From: Paraspadella gotoi
Lineage: Eukaryota; Chaetognatha
NCBI GenBank assembly: GCA_051294375.1
Contig: CM119264.1
Coordinates: 741,261 to 805,260 of the forward strand
Length of the DNA: 64,000 nucleotides
Direction: 5' to 3'
Shown: in pieces, positions 22,847 to 33,004 of the stretch
Position numbering within the stretch: the stretch's first letter is position 1
Layout of the letters: every line of letters begins with the position of its first letter
Notes under the pieces: model-generated
What the model saw: the letters and a program-made list of their open reading frames with translations, nothing else
What the model was told of the DNA's origin: nothing
Database searches by the model: none
Position numbers and translations under genes: made by a program

Positions 22847-23129
22847 GCTCTCTTTTCCGAGAATGACCAATTTCTGTTTGTTTAACCCATATTTAAAAAA
22901 AATAGTATTATTTAACCTTATTAAGTTGATAAACTTATAAAGTAATCTCTGAACCTAATCACAAATCTTTATCTCTAAATTAACCAAATCTTAAAACCCT
23001 AAATTTTAACTAATTAATTTCTAACCCTAACCGTTAACCCTAAACGCTAATCCCTAACCCTAACCTAATTCCTAACCTAAACTTATCTAAAATATAAGAT
23101 AAAACGGGGCGTTCTGGGAAAATAAGGCC
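22847..23129. mobile_element. TIR element with telomere-like core (283 bp, inverted)
   Basis: The left end is GCTCTCTTTTCCGAGAATG and the right end GGGGCGTTCTGGGAAAATAA followed by GGCC. The interior has AACCCTAAACGCTAATCCCT and CCCTAACCCTAACC runs. It is the same element as 10676-10977 in the opposite orientation, and it ends 22 bases before the candidate start codon of gene B. Confidence 0.7.
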
Positions 23130-23151
23130 GAAAAAAGATCGATCAATTTCG

Positions 23152-23372
23152 ATGGCCACATTTCTGCGTCTTGCTGGATTTTGGGGAGGATTTTCGCCGC
23201 CAAAGAATTCCGACGCTGCAGCAGCTACAACCGCTGCAGCCGCAGCCGCCGCCAGCGCAAGTGGAAGCGACGACGCAGCAAACTACAACAACAACGACAA
23301 CAACAACGACGACGACGACGAAGCGACGACGATAACTCGATCCTTTACGTCGATCGATTCACTCGACGAATC

Positions 23373-23373
<1 letters not shown>
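23152..23373 (+). CDS. Gene B, candidate first exon (low-complexity N-terminus)
   Basis: ATG at 23152 in context TTTCGATGG opens 74 codons: MATFLRLAGFWGGFSPPKN, a poly-Ala stretch, Asn and Asp runs, then TTITRSFTSIDSLDES. It stops at the donor TCG|GTGAGA, where the donor itself begins a (GA)n tract. The mixed start and end are protein-like and the middle is triplet repeat. The phase 0 end does not fit the phase 1 acceptor at 24990, so an unseen exon, a sequencing indel or a different gene structure is needed. Membership of gene B is inferred from order and strand. Confidence 0.4.

Positions 23374-23427
<54 letters not shown>
23374..23427. repeat. (GA)n microsatellite starting at a splice donor
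   Basis: GTGAGAGAGAGAG: the first bases are also the consensus 5' splice site of the preceding exon. Confidence 0.9.
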
Positions 23428-23429
<2 letters not shown>

Positions 23430-23430
<1 letters not shown>

Positions 23431-23790
23431 GTGTGAATTCAGATCGACACATTCAGGTGATTCAAAGTCGAGATTTATGTGATTCAGAGGCAAATTCATC
23501 AGATACAAATATTAGATTCACGCACTAAATACTAATTCACCCTCGAAATTCACTTAAGATTCACAGGATTCAGCCATGAGATTCACGTCATTCAGAGAGA
23601 GATTGACTAGAGTCAAGCCAAGACTCATTTAATCCAGATTATCTCGACGAGATTCCAACACGATTTCATATTAAGATTAGCCATATTCAAATTGAGATTC
23701 ACTATATTAACACGATATTGATCATCGCACCTATTGAGATTAGCCACAATCAACAACAGATTCACCACATTCAACAACGGAGTGAGCGCT
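23430..23790. repeat. Degenerate AGATTCACNNNATTCA repeat
   Basis: Many short GATTCA-type units (CACATTCAGGTGATTCA, AAATTCATCAGATAC, ATTCAACAACAGATTCACC) are spaced irregularly over 350 bases. No coding sign. Confidence 0.5.
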
Positions 23791-23834
23791 TAAGCGGAGA
23801 CAAACTGTGAACGGGTTTCACAGTCCCTCTTCTT

Positions 23835-23901
23835 TCTCTCTTTCTCTCTTCGAAACATTTCTCACTCTTTGTTTTCACGTCATGTTTTTGTTTTGCGTTT
23901 C

Positions 23902-23937
<36 letters not shown>

Positions 23938-23980
23938 CTTCTCTCTCCTCTCTCTCTCGTCTCTCTCTCCCTCTCTTCTG

Positions 23981-24022
<42 letters not shown>

Positions 24023-24025
24023 TCC
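23835..24025. repeat. (CT)n-rich tract
   Basis: CT dinucleotide repeats with TCTTCTCTCTCC interruptions. Confidence 0.9.
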
Positions 24026-24144
24026 CCCTCTCCCTCTCCATCCCCTCTTCATCACAGAGTTTTGTTTCCGAGGATCAAAGTTGTTTTTCATCTTCTTTCT
24101 TGTCGACGAAAAAGCGAAAAGAAAACAATCCAAGTCTTGCAGGT

Positions 24145-24490
24145 GGATAAGAGGAAGAGGGAGAGGGGGAGGAAGAGGGGATGAAGAGGGGAGGAAGAGA
24201 GGGAGGAAGTGGGAGGAAGAGGGGAGGGAATGAGGGGAGGAAGAGGGGGAGGAAGAAAGGAGAGGGAAACGGGAGGAAGAAGAGGGAAGGGAAAAAAAGA
24301 AAGAGAGAGAGAGGGAGAGAAAGAAAGGAGAGGTAAAGGGGAGGAAGAAGAGGGAAGCAGACGGAAGTAGAGGAAGAAAGAAAGAAGAGGGAAGGGAGAG
24401 GGAGAAATGCAGTAGTGGAGAGGAGGAATGGAAGGAGGAAGGAGGAAAAGGAGGGAGGAATAGAAGGGAGGGAACGAGGAGCGGCAAGGC
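24145..24490. repeat. GGA/GGGA-rich purine tract
   Basis: AGAGGGGAGGAAGAGGGAGG-type purines with no exact unit. Confidence 0.85.
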
Positions 24491-24727
24491 GGAGGTGAGA
24501 ATTTGTTTTTTTCTTAATTTTCTTTGTTTAAAAATAAAAGGGAGGAAAAAGAGCAATGAGTCAAAGGAAATACTAGAAAGAAAAAGAAAAGAAAAAAATA
24601 GGAAAAAGAAGGAAAAAGGAAGAAGTGGGCGGATGTTCGTTTTTATCCAACTCCGGCCAAAGGCGAAAGAAATTTGGGGCAGGCCGAATAAATGGGTCAG
24701 CTGGCTGAGAGAAATAATAATAAGATG

Positions 24728-24779
24728 AGAGAGAGANNNNNNNNNNGAGAGAGAGAGAAGGAGAGTGAGAGAGAGAGCG
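24728..24779. repeat. (GA)n microsatellite with 10-base gap
   Basis: GA run with N at 24737-24746. Confidence 0.9.
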
Positions 24780-24851
24780 ACGTGTTCTAATCGAAAGGAA
24801 AAACATTCCACAGGTGGGAAACTAAAATTGAAGAGAAACGAGAAATAGCTT

Positions 24852-24985
24852 TCTTTCTTTCTTTTCTTTCCCATCTTTTCTTTCCCATCTTTTCTTTCCC
24901 ATCTTTTCTTTCTCATCTTTTCTTTCCCATCTTTTCTTTCCCATCTTTTCTTTCCCATCTTTTCTTTCCCATCTTTTCTTTCCAT
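24852..24985. repeat. 15-bp minisatellite (CTTTCCCATCTTTTC)
   Basis: About nine almost perfect 15-bp units, one with TCTCATC. The array ends at the splice acceptor of the next candidate exon and supplies a long polypyrimidine tract. On the minus strand it keeps an open frame of KRWERKDGKEKMG type, which I regard as an artefact. Confidence 0.9.
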
Positions 24986-24989
24986 CCAG

Positions 24990-25470
24990 GTTCAGGATAT
25001 TCCTCTCTTTCATCGGCGTCTCTTTCCACTGACGGAGGAATTGACTTTAGCCGCCGACGTCCGACGACGACGACGATGCCGACGACGAAACAAAGATTCC
25101 AGGCCGGAAATCGGCGTTGTCCGGCGGGTAGAGATGAAAGCCGATGCGGGGACCAGACTCATAGATCTTTGGACAAAGAACGCCACTCGGCCAACTGCGT
25201 CCCGGCGTTGCCCAAGATCCGTCGTCCGCCGATCATTCGTCGCTCGTTCGGCGACAACGCCTGGACGTCCGCTCTTGTCGGACATCCTTCGTCCGGGCGC
25301 TCTGTGTCCGGGCGCCCTCTGTCAACCGCGCGCCCGGACGTCCCGACGTTGCAGAGGGCGCGTGCGTCGAACCAAAGCCAATCAACTGCGCGCCGAGCAG
25401 TCACGCCTCCGGTCGTGAGAAGTCGCGTTCCGGAACCGGGAAAGACTCGGCGTCCGGAAAAGGAGATAAG
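24990..25470 (+). CDS. Gene B, candidate Ser/Arg/Pro-rich disordered exon
   Basis: The acceptor is TTTCCATCCAG and the donor ATAAG|GTTCGC. In the phase 1 frame all 159 codons are open, starting SGYSSLSSASLSTDGGIDFS and later including LPKIRRPPIIRRSFGDNAW and PPVVRSRVPEPGKTRRPEKE. This composition is typical of disordered, basic regions of cytoskeletal proteins; that is an analogy, not a family match. A second frame beginning VQDIPLFHRRLFPLTEEL is open from the same acceptor to a stop at 25416-25418, so the frame choice rests on protein-likeness and on reaching a donor. It is GC-rich compared with its flanks. Confidence 0.4.
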
Positions 25471-25531
25471 GTTCGCTGATTTTTTTAGGAGATTAAGTTG
25501 CCTCCTCTTCCTCCTTCTCATCCACTTTGGA

Positions 25532-25905
25532 GCCTTTGCGCTATTTTCCAAGAGCGCCTCATTTCAGTTTCGGCACTATTTTCCAAGAACGTCCCGTTTT
25601 CAGTTTCCTAATCCTTGAACTTATTTTCAACCTTTATATCTAATCTCTTTTAAAAAAGTTTATTCTAATCCCTTACTTTTATCCCTAATCCCTAACCTGA
25701 TCCCTAACCTAATCTCTAACCTAATCCCTCACCTAATTCCTAACCTAATTCCTAACCTAATCCCTAAACTAAACCCCAATCCCTAACCTAATTTCTATTT
25801 TAATCCCTAACCTAATCCCTAATCTAATCCATAATCCCTAACCTCGTCCCTAACCTAATCTCTAATCCCTAACCTAATCTCTAATCCCTAACCTAATCCC
25901 TAGCC
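25532..25905. mobile_element. TIR element, left end doubled, right end unclear
   Basis: Two successive ends, GCTATTTTCCAAGAGCGCC and GCACTATTTTCCAAGAACG, are followed by a long CCCTAACCTAATCCCTAACC array (25670-25905). A matching right end is not evident before 25930. Confidence 0.5.
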
Positions 25906-26091
25906 TCATATTTTTTTAATCATACAATCACAATACGTAGTCAGGGAGATGGGGAAAGGGGGCGGATCGGAAAAGGGATTTGGTTTCGGGATACGAGGTG
26001 GTTAGGGGATAAGCATAGTGGCGGGAACGGGATAACCAGGGGAGAGAGGCAATGAGTTATCCTTCGCCAGGGAATAAAAAGAATCGAGAGA

Positions 26092-26165
26092 TGAGAGAGA
26101 GAGAGAGAGAGAGAGACGATGAGAGAGAGATGAGATGACAGGAGAGAGAGAAGAGAGAGAAAGTG
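26092..26165. repeat. (GA)n-rich tract
   Basis: GA dinucleotides with GACGATG and GATGAGATGAC interruptions. Confidence 0.85.
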
Positions 26166-26295
26166 ATAGTGCGCGTGAAAGATCGTGATTGTGATTCGCC
26201 CTCGTGAATGTGTGTGAGAGAGTGTGTGGGAAGAGGGAATGAATTTCGCTCGGGAGATGAAAGCTCGTCAAGTCTAGTCCCGAGACGAAGCCTGA

Positions 26296-26397
26296 CGACG
26301 ACGATGAAGACGACGACGACGACGATGAAGACGACGACGACGATGAAGACGACGACGACGACGATGAAGACGACGACGACGACGATGAAGACGACAA
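26296..26397. repeat. (GAC/GAT)n triplet tract
   Basis: GACGACGACGATGAA units; open frames Asp/Thr/Ser-rich on both strands. Confidence 0.9.
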
Positions 26398-26712
26398 TAA
26401 TATTAATATAGGATTTTTTTCTTAATTTTTAAAATATCGATTTGAAAGAAGAATAAGAGTAAGTCGAAAAAAGAAAAGAAATAGAAAAAGAAGGAAAATA
26501 GGAATTTCTCTTCGGAAGCAGTGAGGGGGGCGGTGGGGGAGGAGACGATGGAAAAGAAATCTTATTCGTCCTAATCGATTCGTCTTCGTCTTTGCTTTTG
26601 TTTTATTAACTAAATTATTATTTTAGTTTATATAGTTTGTATTAATTAATTAATTAATTAATTACCGCTAATGATCGTGGGCAGATCCGGCATTGTTTTT
26701 TCATACTTGTTC

Positions 26713-26865
26713 CCTTATTCCTCGGTTTTTGAGCGGCGTAATACTGAAAGACGAGGTCCTTGAGTGTTTCTTCTCATTTCATTTCATTTCATTTCATTCC
26801 TCGGTTTTTGAGCGGCGTAATACTGAAAGACGAGGTCCTTGAGTGTTTCTTCTCATTTCATCTGT
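26713..26865. repeat. Tandem duplication, about 85-bp unit, two copies
   Basis: TTCCTCGGTTTTTGAGCGGC through GAGTGTTTCTTCTCATTTCA occurs twice. The copies are identical and joined by a (CATTT)n run. Confidence 0.95.
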
Positions 26866-26984
26866 CAGCGTTCATTCCATCCCTTAACAATCTTCCAATC
26901 CTCCATCTCTAAAAATTTTATCCCCATCTGTAAAACGTTTCTTCAGAAGCGACGACAAACCCTATTGGCCGATGAGATGGAGAA

Positions 26985-27055
26985 TGGAGAGACTGACGGA
27001 CGGACGGACGGAGCGGCGAGACAACGGACGGACGGACGTACAGAGGACAGAAACG
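26985..27055. repeat. (GACG)n-type tetranucleotide tract
   Basis: GACGGACGGACGGACGGAG and a second GACGGACGGACGTAC block. Confidence 0.85.
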
Positions 27056-27059
27056 AAGC

Positions 27060-27301
27060 GTACTGACCAAGAAGTTGAAGTCCGTAGGGAGAGTCGATCA
27101 GAAGGACGACAACAATGGCGTCTTCAAGCTCCAGCGGCAGCAAACGCCGCCTCGGCCGCCGCCCCGCGATGGGCGTCCGCGCCGACGCTGCCGCCGTCGA
27201 CTCGGAGGCGCGGCGATTCTGGCGGCGAGAGAAGAAATTGGAATCGCGAAAAGACAAAAGAACAAGAGACAAAAGAAAAGACAAAAGAAGAAGAAGGCAG
27301 A

Positions 27302-27336
<35 letters not shown>

Positions 27337-27370
27337 AAGAGGCGAAGAAACTACGACCAACAGAAGAGAA
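27060..27370. other. GC-rich patch with three open frames (possible exon, gene B)
   Basis: GC-rich sequence ending in a (GCG)n run. Candidate peptides include DNNGVFKLQRQQTPPRPPP in one frame and MASSSSSGSKRRLGRRPAMG in another. All three forward frames are open, so I cannot choose one and do not call a CDS. It lies between candidate gene B exons. Confidence 0.3.
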
Positions 27371-27730
27371 AGAGTAAATGAAAGCCGGGGAGAAGGAGAA
27401 GGCGGCGATGAAAGAAGGAGAGGAGAGAATGAAGGCGGAGAAGAAGGAGAGGAGAAAACTAAGGGAGTAGGAAGGGGAGAAAAGGGAGAGAGGAAAGAAG
27501 GGAGAAAGGAAAAGGGAGAGAGAGAGACGGGAGGAGAGAAGGAGAGGAGAGAGAGGGAGAAAAGAGAAGAAGGAAATGGAGAGAAAGAAGGAGAGGAAAG
27601 AGAAAAAGGAGAAAAGGAAAAGGGAGGAAAAGAAAAAGAAAAAGAGGAAAGAGAAGAAGGAGGAAAGGAAAAAGAAAAGGGAGGAAAGGAAAGAGAAAAA
27701 GAAAAGGGAGGAAAGGAAAGAAGAATCGAA
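27370..27730. repeat. GGA/GAAA-rich purine tract
   Basis: Homopurine + strand; frames open by composition only. Confidence 0.85.
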
Positions 27731-27849
27731 GATAAAATCCGCGAGAAAATTTCTTTCTTCGTCGGAAATGAAATAAATGAAGGGAAGAGAAAAGAGAAAA
27801 ACAACAACAACAACGACAACGAAACGACGACGACGACGACCAACGCATT

Positions 27850-28063
27850 AACAACGCCTCTACCGGAAAACCGAGGAAAATGGGCCAGCGACGCCGACGA
27901 CAACGATGACGCGGCAAAGTCTGGAGATGGCGTTGACGTCGCGAACGCCATCTGTTGGGGAAAAGAGACAAAAGACGTCATTGTCGCCACGAGAGGCGAC
28001 AACGACGACAACGACGACGACGACGACGGTGGTGGCGGCGGCGGCAAAGGAAGAGGCAACAAG
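27850..28063 (+). CDS. Gene B, candidate exon before the coiled coil (start uncertain)
   Basis: The frame ending at AACAAG|GTCGTT (28063) is open, with WASDADDNDDAAKSGDGVDV, then ANAICWGKETKDVIVATRG, followed by Asp and Gly runs. Its phase 0 end fits the phase 0 acceptor at 28697. The donor is weak, no clear acceptor can be picked upstream because the frame runs into the purine tract, and the start given is approximate. Confidence 0.3.
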
Positions 28064-28085
28064 GTCGTTGTAATAAGAACAGTTA

Positions 28086-28086
<1 letters not shown>

Positions 28087-28145
<59 letters not shown>

Positions 28146-28160
28146 ATCTCTCTCTTTTCT
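28087..28160. repeat. (CT)n microsatellite
   Basis: CT dinucleotides with TCTTCTC and CATCTC interruptions. Confidence 0.95.
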
Positions 28161-28447
28161 TTCTCCCTCTTTATTTGTTTTGTTTTATTATCCCTTCATT
28201 TTCGAGAACAAAAAAGTTTTATCTTTTTTTTTGTTTTCTTTGTTTTGTATTTTTGTTTTGTAACAAAAACAAAAAAATGTGATAAAATGATAACGATTCA
28301 CGGGGAGGAGGCGTTAAATTTAGCGCTAGAGGTTTTTTTAAATTTATTTTGTGTTTTTTGTTTTTTAGGATTTAATTGAAAAATTAAGAATTTTAGATTA
28401 GATACTAAAACAAAACCTAATGTGTTTTAAAAATTATTATTATTATG

Positions 28448-28640
28448 AAATTTGTACAACCAATAAATAAATTATCCATTCATTTAATAAATAAGCTATC
28501 TTGCCCCTGACTTTGGACATGCCTCCATTACTCTTACAAGATAAATACATAGCAGGTCCCTGCAAGCTTTCAATAAAGACTCTCTCACAGTATGGTTAAT
28601 TCACTTCCAGAATATCTGGCTTCCTTATCAATTGTATTAT
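28448..28640 (+). repeat. Dispersed repeat R2 (long copy)
   Basis: TTATCCATTCATTTAATAAA, CTTGCCCCTGACTTTGGAC, TCCATTACTCTTACAAGATA, AGCAGGTCCCTGCAAGCTTT, AATAAAGACTCTCTCACAGT and CCAGAATATCTGGCTTCCTT appear in the same order as in the inverted copies at 40370, 42597 and 61935. Confidence 0.75.
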
Positions 28641-28696
28641 TTTTGTACTCATACAATATTTTTTTTAATATTTATTATTTAATTTCGATATTCCAG

Positions 28697-28770
28697 ATGA
28701 AGGAGGAATTGAATGAAGTTTTTCGTCGTTTGTCTCTCACTCAAAAAACTCGGATGAATATCGAAAAAAA
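28697..28770 (+). CDS. Gene B, coiled-coil exon 1 seen
   Basis: The acceptor is GATATTCCAG and the donor AAAAAA|GTGAGA; phase 0 in and phase 2 out. The peptide is MKEELNEVFRRLSLTQKTRM followed by NIEK plus the split Asn codon. Heptad-like spacing of hydrophobic residues (L, V, F, L) with many charged residues starts the helical part of the protein. The AA|C junction with 29913 keeps the frame. The Met at the start could also be a start codon of a shorter transcript, but the acceptor just before it argues for an internal exon. Confidence 0.65.
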
Positions 28771-28911
28771 GTGAGAGAAAAATAAAATTTGTAAAATTTA
28801 AACCAAAAAGTGGTATATTTAAAAATATTTAACATCTTAAAACGTGAAAGAGATTTTGTTCCGTAGTTTCACATCAGTTGCTGTGACTGTGAAAATAAAG
28901 AGACATCAATC

Positions 28912-28965
28912 GACGACGACGACGACAACGACGACGACGACGAAAACGACGAGGAATCTACAACC
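28912..28965. repeat. (GAC)n triplet tract
   Basis: GACGACGACGACGACAACGA-type triplets. Confidence 0.85.
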
Positions 28966-28999
28966 ATTGAACAAACACGAGCGAGAAATTAAAAAAAAG

Positions 29000-29890
29000 A
29001 TAAATAAATAAATAAAATGCGATATCGAATCTGAATGTTACAACGACAACAACAACGACATCAATGACAAAACAAAGACAAAAATAAATTTCTTTTTCGA
29101 TTAAAAAAAAAAAAAAAATTTTATTTGATTTCCGATATTAGTATTTTTTTTGCAAGACCTTTGTATAGAATATTTTCTTTTTTTGTAGGATAGAAATAGA
29201 GAGAGAGAGACGATGAGAGAGAGAGAGAGAGGAGCAGAGAGAGAAGATTAGAGAGAGAGAAGAGAGAGAAGAGAGGGAGAGAGCAGATGAGAGAAAAAAG
29301 ACGAGCGCTAAAAAACGTTTTTTCCCCTTCTTTAAATTTTCCCGCCTTAATTTTCGTTTTTTTCCTCTTCCTCTTCCCGCTCCTCTTTCCGGATGTTTTT
29401 ACGATTTCCGTATGACATAGATTTTAGGGGGCAGAAGATAGAAGACCCTCTTATATGGATGGCAACGTCGCGGGTTCTACTCTGATCTAATTCAGTTTTT
29501 CTTTATTTCTTCTTTCGCTCTTATTAAATTGAGTAGTTGTCTTTAAATTCGAAAGTCGTTTCGCGTCTTTTTCTGCGCTAATGTCAGTTAAAAAGACAAT
29601 ATAATATATATTAATATATATAATAATTAATTTGTTAAATAACTTAATTATTGCTAAACTTGTGTTGTGTTTTTGATTTGATTTGATTTGATTTATTATG
29701 CTCAAAATGTGAATATTTAACACAGTAACAATGTAACAGTTAATGAGCCGTACATATACATGTATGTACACATTTTAAAGAAATGTAAATAAATTAACAA
29801 AACAAAAAATTACAAAGTGGACTAATTATATACATAGTTTTAAATTTCAGTATTTACACATAGATCCCGTTCCTTTTTTAACGTTCCACA
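29000..29890. other. Intron of gene B; no gene seen
   Basis: Contains a short GA-rich purine tract (29200-29290), AT-rich sequence and a (TTTGA)n run at 29674-29696. No splice-consistent exon was found. Confidence 0.5.
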
Positions 29891-29912
29891 CTCTCTCTTG
29901 TTTGATAATCAG

Positions 29913-30030
29913 CGTGGAGTTTTGCAACATCAGAACGGACAACATGAAGGCAGAATTCGAGACAGCGAAGAAAAGTTGGGAAGAAAAAGAGAAAAAGATT
30001 TTGGCGGAAATGGAAAAGAGAAAGAGTCAG
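29913..30030 (+). CDS. Gene B, coiled-coil exon 2 seen
   Basis: The acceptor is TTTGATAATCAG and the donor AGTCAG|GTATTT; phase 2 in and phase 0 out. The split codon plus 39 codons read VEFCNIRTDNMKAEFETAKK then SWEEKEKKILAEMEKRKSQ. This is charged, alpha-helical and free of proline and glycine, as in a coiled coil. It continues directly into the exon at 31264 in phase 0. Confidence 0.7.
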
Positions 30031-30051
30031 GTATTTGGGATTTGGAAGGTA

Positions 30052-30370
30052 TGAAGAGAAAGAGATAGAAGGGAATAGGAAGGTATGANNNNNNNNNNNN
30101 NNNNNNNNNNNNNNNNNNNNNNNNNNNNNNNNNNNNNNNNNNNNNNNNNNNNNNNNNNNNNNNNNNNNNNNNNNNNNNNNNNNNNNNNNNNNNNNNNNNN
30201 NNNNNNNNNNNNNNNNNNNNNNNNNNNNNNNNNNNNNNNNNNNNNNNNNNNNNNNNNNNNNNNNNNNNNNNNNNNNNNNNNNNNNNNNNNNNNNNNNNNN
30301 NNNNNNNNNNNNNNNNNNNNNNGAATAGGAAGGTATGAAGAGATAGAGATAGAAGGGAATAGGAAAGTAT
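30052..30370. repeat. AGAGATAGAAGGGAATAGGAAGGTATGA repeat around a 234-base gap
   Basis: The 30-bp unit (AGAAGGGAATAGGAAGGTAT) occurs on both sides of N at 30089-30322, so the gap most likely spans a tandem array of it. Confidence 0.8.
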
Positions 30371-30737
30371 TATTTGAAGTAAATATTAAAATGAGTTTAG
30401 CCAAAATGGAAGGCAATTTGATTTGAAAAATTTGAAAAAAAAAATTATATGTATCTTGTTTATCAATAAACTTTGAACAATGCATTTTAATTAAAATGGA
30501 TGAAGAAATACACCAAATTTGTATTTCATGTTGTTTTTTATTCGCGATTTTTAAATCAAAACGCGATAAAAGTGATAATATATTTTTTTTCGCTTAATAG
30601 ATACATTTTTTTGTTTCTTTTTTTTTTGCCTTTTTTTTCTCTTTTTTTCGTTTCTGCTCCAATGAAGACAATTTCATCCAATGTACATATTTGGAACGGA
30701 CTCTAACCAGCTGTTCGTTCTGGAGCATCTTTTCTTT

Positions 30738-30835
30738 CTCTCTCTCTCTCTCTCTACTCTCTCTCTCTCTCTCTCTTCTCTGCTCTTCTCTCTCTCCTCT
30801 TCTCTCTTCTCTCTTCTCTCTCTCTCTCTACTCGC
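30738..30835. repeat. (CT)n-rich tract
   Basis: CT dinucleotides with ACTC and TCTTC interruptions. Confidence 0.9.
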
Positions 30836-31118
30836 TTGACCGCTTCTCCCAAAATGGTTTTCGCTCTTCTATCGTTGGAAACATTCGAAAACCTTTATTC
30901 TCCCATTTCATTGGGTTTTTTCACCAACATCCTTTTTCAACCATGCCATCTATCTCTCTTTCCTCCTCCTCCTCTTCTTTTTCCTCCTTTAATTTCATTT
31001 TTTATCTACCGACCAAAAACCTTTTTTATTTTTAATTATTTTTTTTAAATTTTGCTAATACCTTTTTTTTTATTCCTGATTTCTATTCATCTATTTGCGT
31101 TTTTGACCGTTTATCCGT

Positions 31119-31250
31119 CCCGACCTAATTTTCTATGAACGCCCCATTTCATTTAAAATTTAAAATTATATTAATTGATGAGTTTAAGGATCAGGGTTAA
31201 TTGTTAAAGTTAATGGGGTTAAATTAATTTAAATTAATTTAAATTTTGAT
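31119..31250. mobile_element. Partial TIR element (left end)
   Basis: ACCTAATTTTCTATGAACGC then CCCATTTCATTT matches the family's left end; GGATCAGGGTTAATTG is a weak core. The right end is not evident. Confidence 0.35.
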
Positions 31251-31263
31251 ATAATTTTTCAAG

Positions 31264-31358
31264 AACGAAGCTTTAATTTCTTCGAACGATCAACTCAGAC
31301 ATTTGGGTTCAAGATTAAAGAATCAAGTTTTAAAGATGGAGGAAGAAATTCGGAAAAA
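31264..31358 (+). CDS. Gene B, coiled-coil exon 3 seen
   Basis: The acceptor is ATAATTTTTCAAG and the donor AAAAA|GTGAGT; phase 0 in and phase 2 out. It encodes NEALISSNDQLRHLGSRLKN then QVLKMEEEIRK. Leucines and valines at a/d-like spacing continue the helical register of the previous exon. The next exon seen (32879) is phase 0, so at least one further exon is expected between them, possibly in the gap at 32310-32732, unless the acceptor there is misread. Confidence 0.65.
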
Positions 31359-31359
31359 G

Positions 31360-31840
31360 TGAGTTTGAAAGTGATTTGTGAAAGAATGGAGAGTGAAAGT
31401 GAGAGAGAATCGATAAATGGTAATCAAACTGAAACTGGAAATATTAATTAACAAAATTGAGAGATAATTGAGAAGTGATAATGTGCATGAAGGAAATAAA
31501 TCAAGTAATCAAAAAGGAAATGAAATCAGTTATAATCTATTGCTAATGTGAAAATAACGAGAGGGAGATATTCGGAAAATAAAAATACAGTTAACAAAAG
31601 TTTTTTTTTCAGTGAATTCCAAGAATAAATTTTGTGATATGATTTTATTCCCTGGTGTAAATATTTTTTATTAAAGTGAACTAAAAAGGCAAAACTTTGT
31701 TTGAGTTTGACAAAAAAAAAGGGAAAATAGAAGAACAAACATATTTAATAAAATGATTTTTTTCTTTTTTTCTTTCTTCTTCTCTATTACTTTTTATACT
31801 TCATTGTCTCTTCTCCCTTTTCAACTCGACTTCTGATTCC
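31360..31840. other. Intron of gene B; no feature seen
   Basis: AT-rich unique sequence with no convincing exon or repeat. Confidence 0.4.
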
Positions 31841-32105
31841 GACCCCGTCGCCTCCGCCGCCTCCGCCGCCTCCGCCAGCCTACGCCGCACTCCGCCGCCT
31901 CCACCGCCCATCCGACCAACAATCGCCGCCGCCTTATCCCTCGACGGCAGCTACGGCCGGCGCACGCCGCCGGAACCGTCCGCCTTCCGCTTGCTCACGC
32001 TGTGAAGGGAAGGAGAACCGTCTGACTGCAGTGCGACCGCGCTGCGGCGAACGGCGGAACGGCGGCGGCTGCGGACGGAGGCGGCCAAAGGGGCAGGGGT
32101 AAAGC
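31835..32105. other. GC-rich patch (possible exon of gene B)
   Basis: Starts with (TCCGCCGCC)n and continues as mixed GC-rich sequence (GAACCGTCCGCCTTCCGCTT). One frame reads PSPPPPPPPPPAYAALRRLH and stays open to 32112-32114. Another fits the incoming phase 2 but stops at 32003-32005. It is either a proline-rich exon with a frame error or a non-coding GC island. Confidence 0.25.
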
Positions 32106-32309
32106 GATTAAAGAAGAGGCCGGTTGCCTGAGGGAAAAAAAACTTAGGGAATTGGCCTTTCATTCACGAGATGGAGAGAGGGAAGAGAGAGAGGGAGACG
32201 GAAGTAAGGGAATTGTTGAAGAAGACGATTGGGAAGGAAGAATGGTTGAGAGAGAGGAAAGAGGAGAAAGGACGAGAGGAAGAGGAAAGGGGAATCTCTC
32301 TTTACTTTT

Positions 32310-32732
32310 NNNNNNNNNNNNNNNNNNNNNNNNNNNNNNNNNNNNNNNNNNNNNNNNNNNNNNNNNNNNNNNNNNNNNNNNNNNNNNNNNNNNNNNNNNN
32401 NNNNNNNNNNNNNNNNNNNNNNNNNNNNNNNNNNNNNNNNNNNNNNNNNNNNNNNNNNNNNNNNNNNNNNNNNNNNNNNNNNNNNNNNNNNNNNNNNNNN
32501 NNNNNNNNNNNNNNNNNNNNNNNNNNNNNNNNNNNNNNNNNNNNNNNNNNNNNNNNNNNNNNNNNNNNNNNNNNNNNNNNNNNNNNNNNNNNNNNNNNNN
32601 NNNNNNNNNNNNNNNNNNNNNNNNNNNNNNNNNNNNNNNNNNNNNNNNNNNNNNNNNNNNNNNNNNNNNNNNNNNNNNNNNNNNNNNNNNNNNNNNNNNN
32701 NNNNNNNNNNNNNNNNNNNNNNNNNNNNNNNN
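32310..32732. other. Assembly gap (423 N)
   Basis: A run of N inside gene B, flanked by purine-rich sequence on the left and CTTTCCTTTCCT-rich sequence on the right. Confidence 1.
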
Positions 32733-32878
32733 GTTTTTCTTACTTTTCCTCTTGCTTTCCTTTCCTCCTTTACTTCTGTTTTCCTTTCTTCCTTTCCTTT
32801 TTTTCTTCTGTTTTCCTTTCCTTTCCTCTTGTTTTCCTTTCCTCTTTTCCTCCACCACCCCAATCAAACGAAAAAAAG

Positions 32879-33004
32879 GAATGGGCGAAAAGATGCGACG
32901 TAAACGAAAAAGAAATTCGAGATTTGAAGTCGGAAAATCGTCGCCTGCGAGAAGAGAGGATGAGAGAAGAAGTCGCTGCGGTTGAAGTTGAAGAGATAAT
33001 GCAG
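32879..33004 (+). CDS. Gene B, coiled-coil exon 4 seen
   Basis: A long pyrimidine tract, then AAAAAAAG as acceptor; donor ATGCAG|GTGCGG. It has 42 codons, phase 0 on both sides: EWAKRCDVNEKEIRDLKSEN, then RRLREERMREEVAAVEVEEIMQ. This is highly charged with a clear helical, heptad-like pattern. Open sequence continues a few codons upstream (SNEKK), so the exact 5' border is uncertain. It joins 34104 in phase 0. Confidence 0.7.

Noticed and set aside
23771-24985. 404-codon frame on the minus strand
   Set aside because: Built from the 15-bp minisatellite, purine tracts and a gap. It is antisense to a better supported candidate acceptor and exon.
27124-28062. 312-codon Ser/Pro-rich minus-strand frame
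   Set aside because: Antisense of a purine-rich tract and (GCG)n; composition only.
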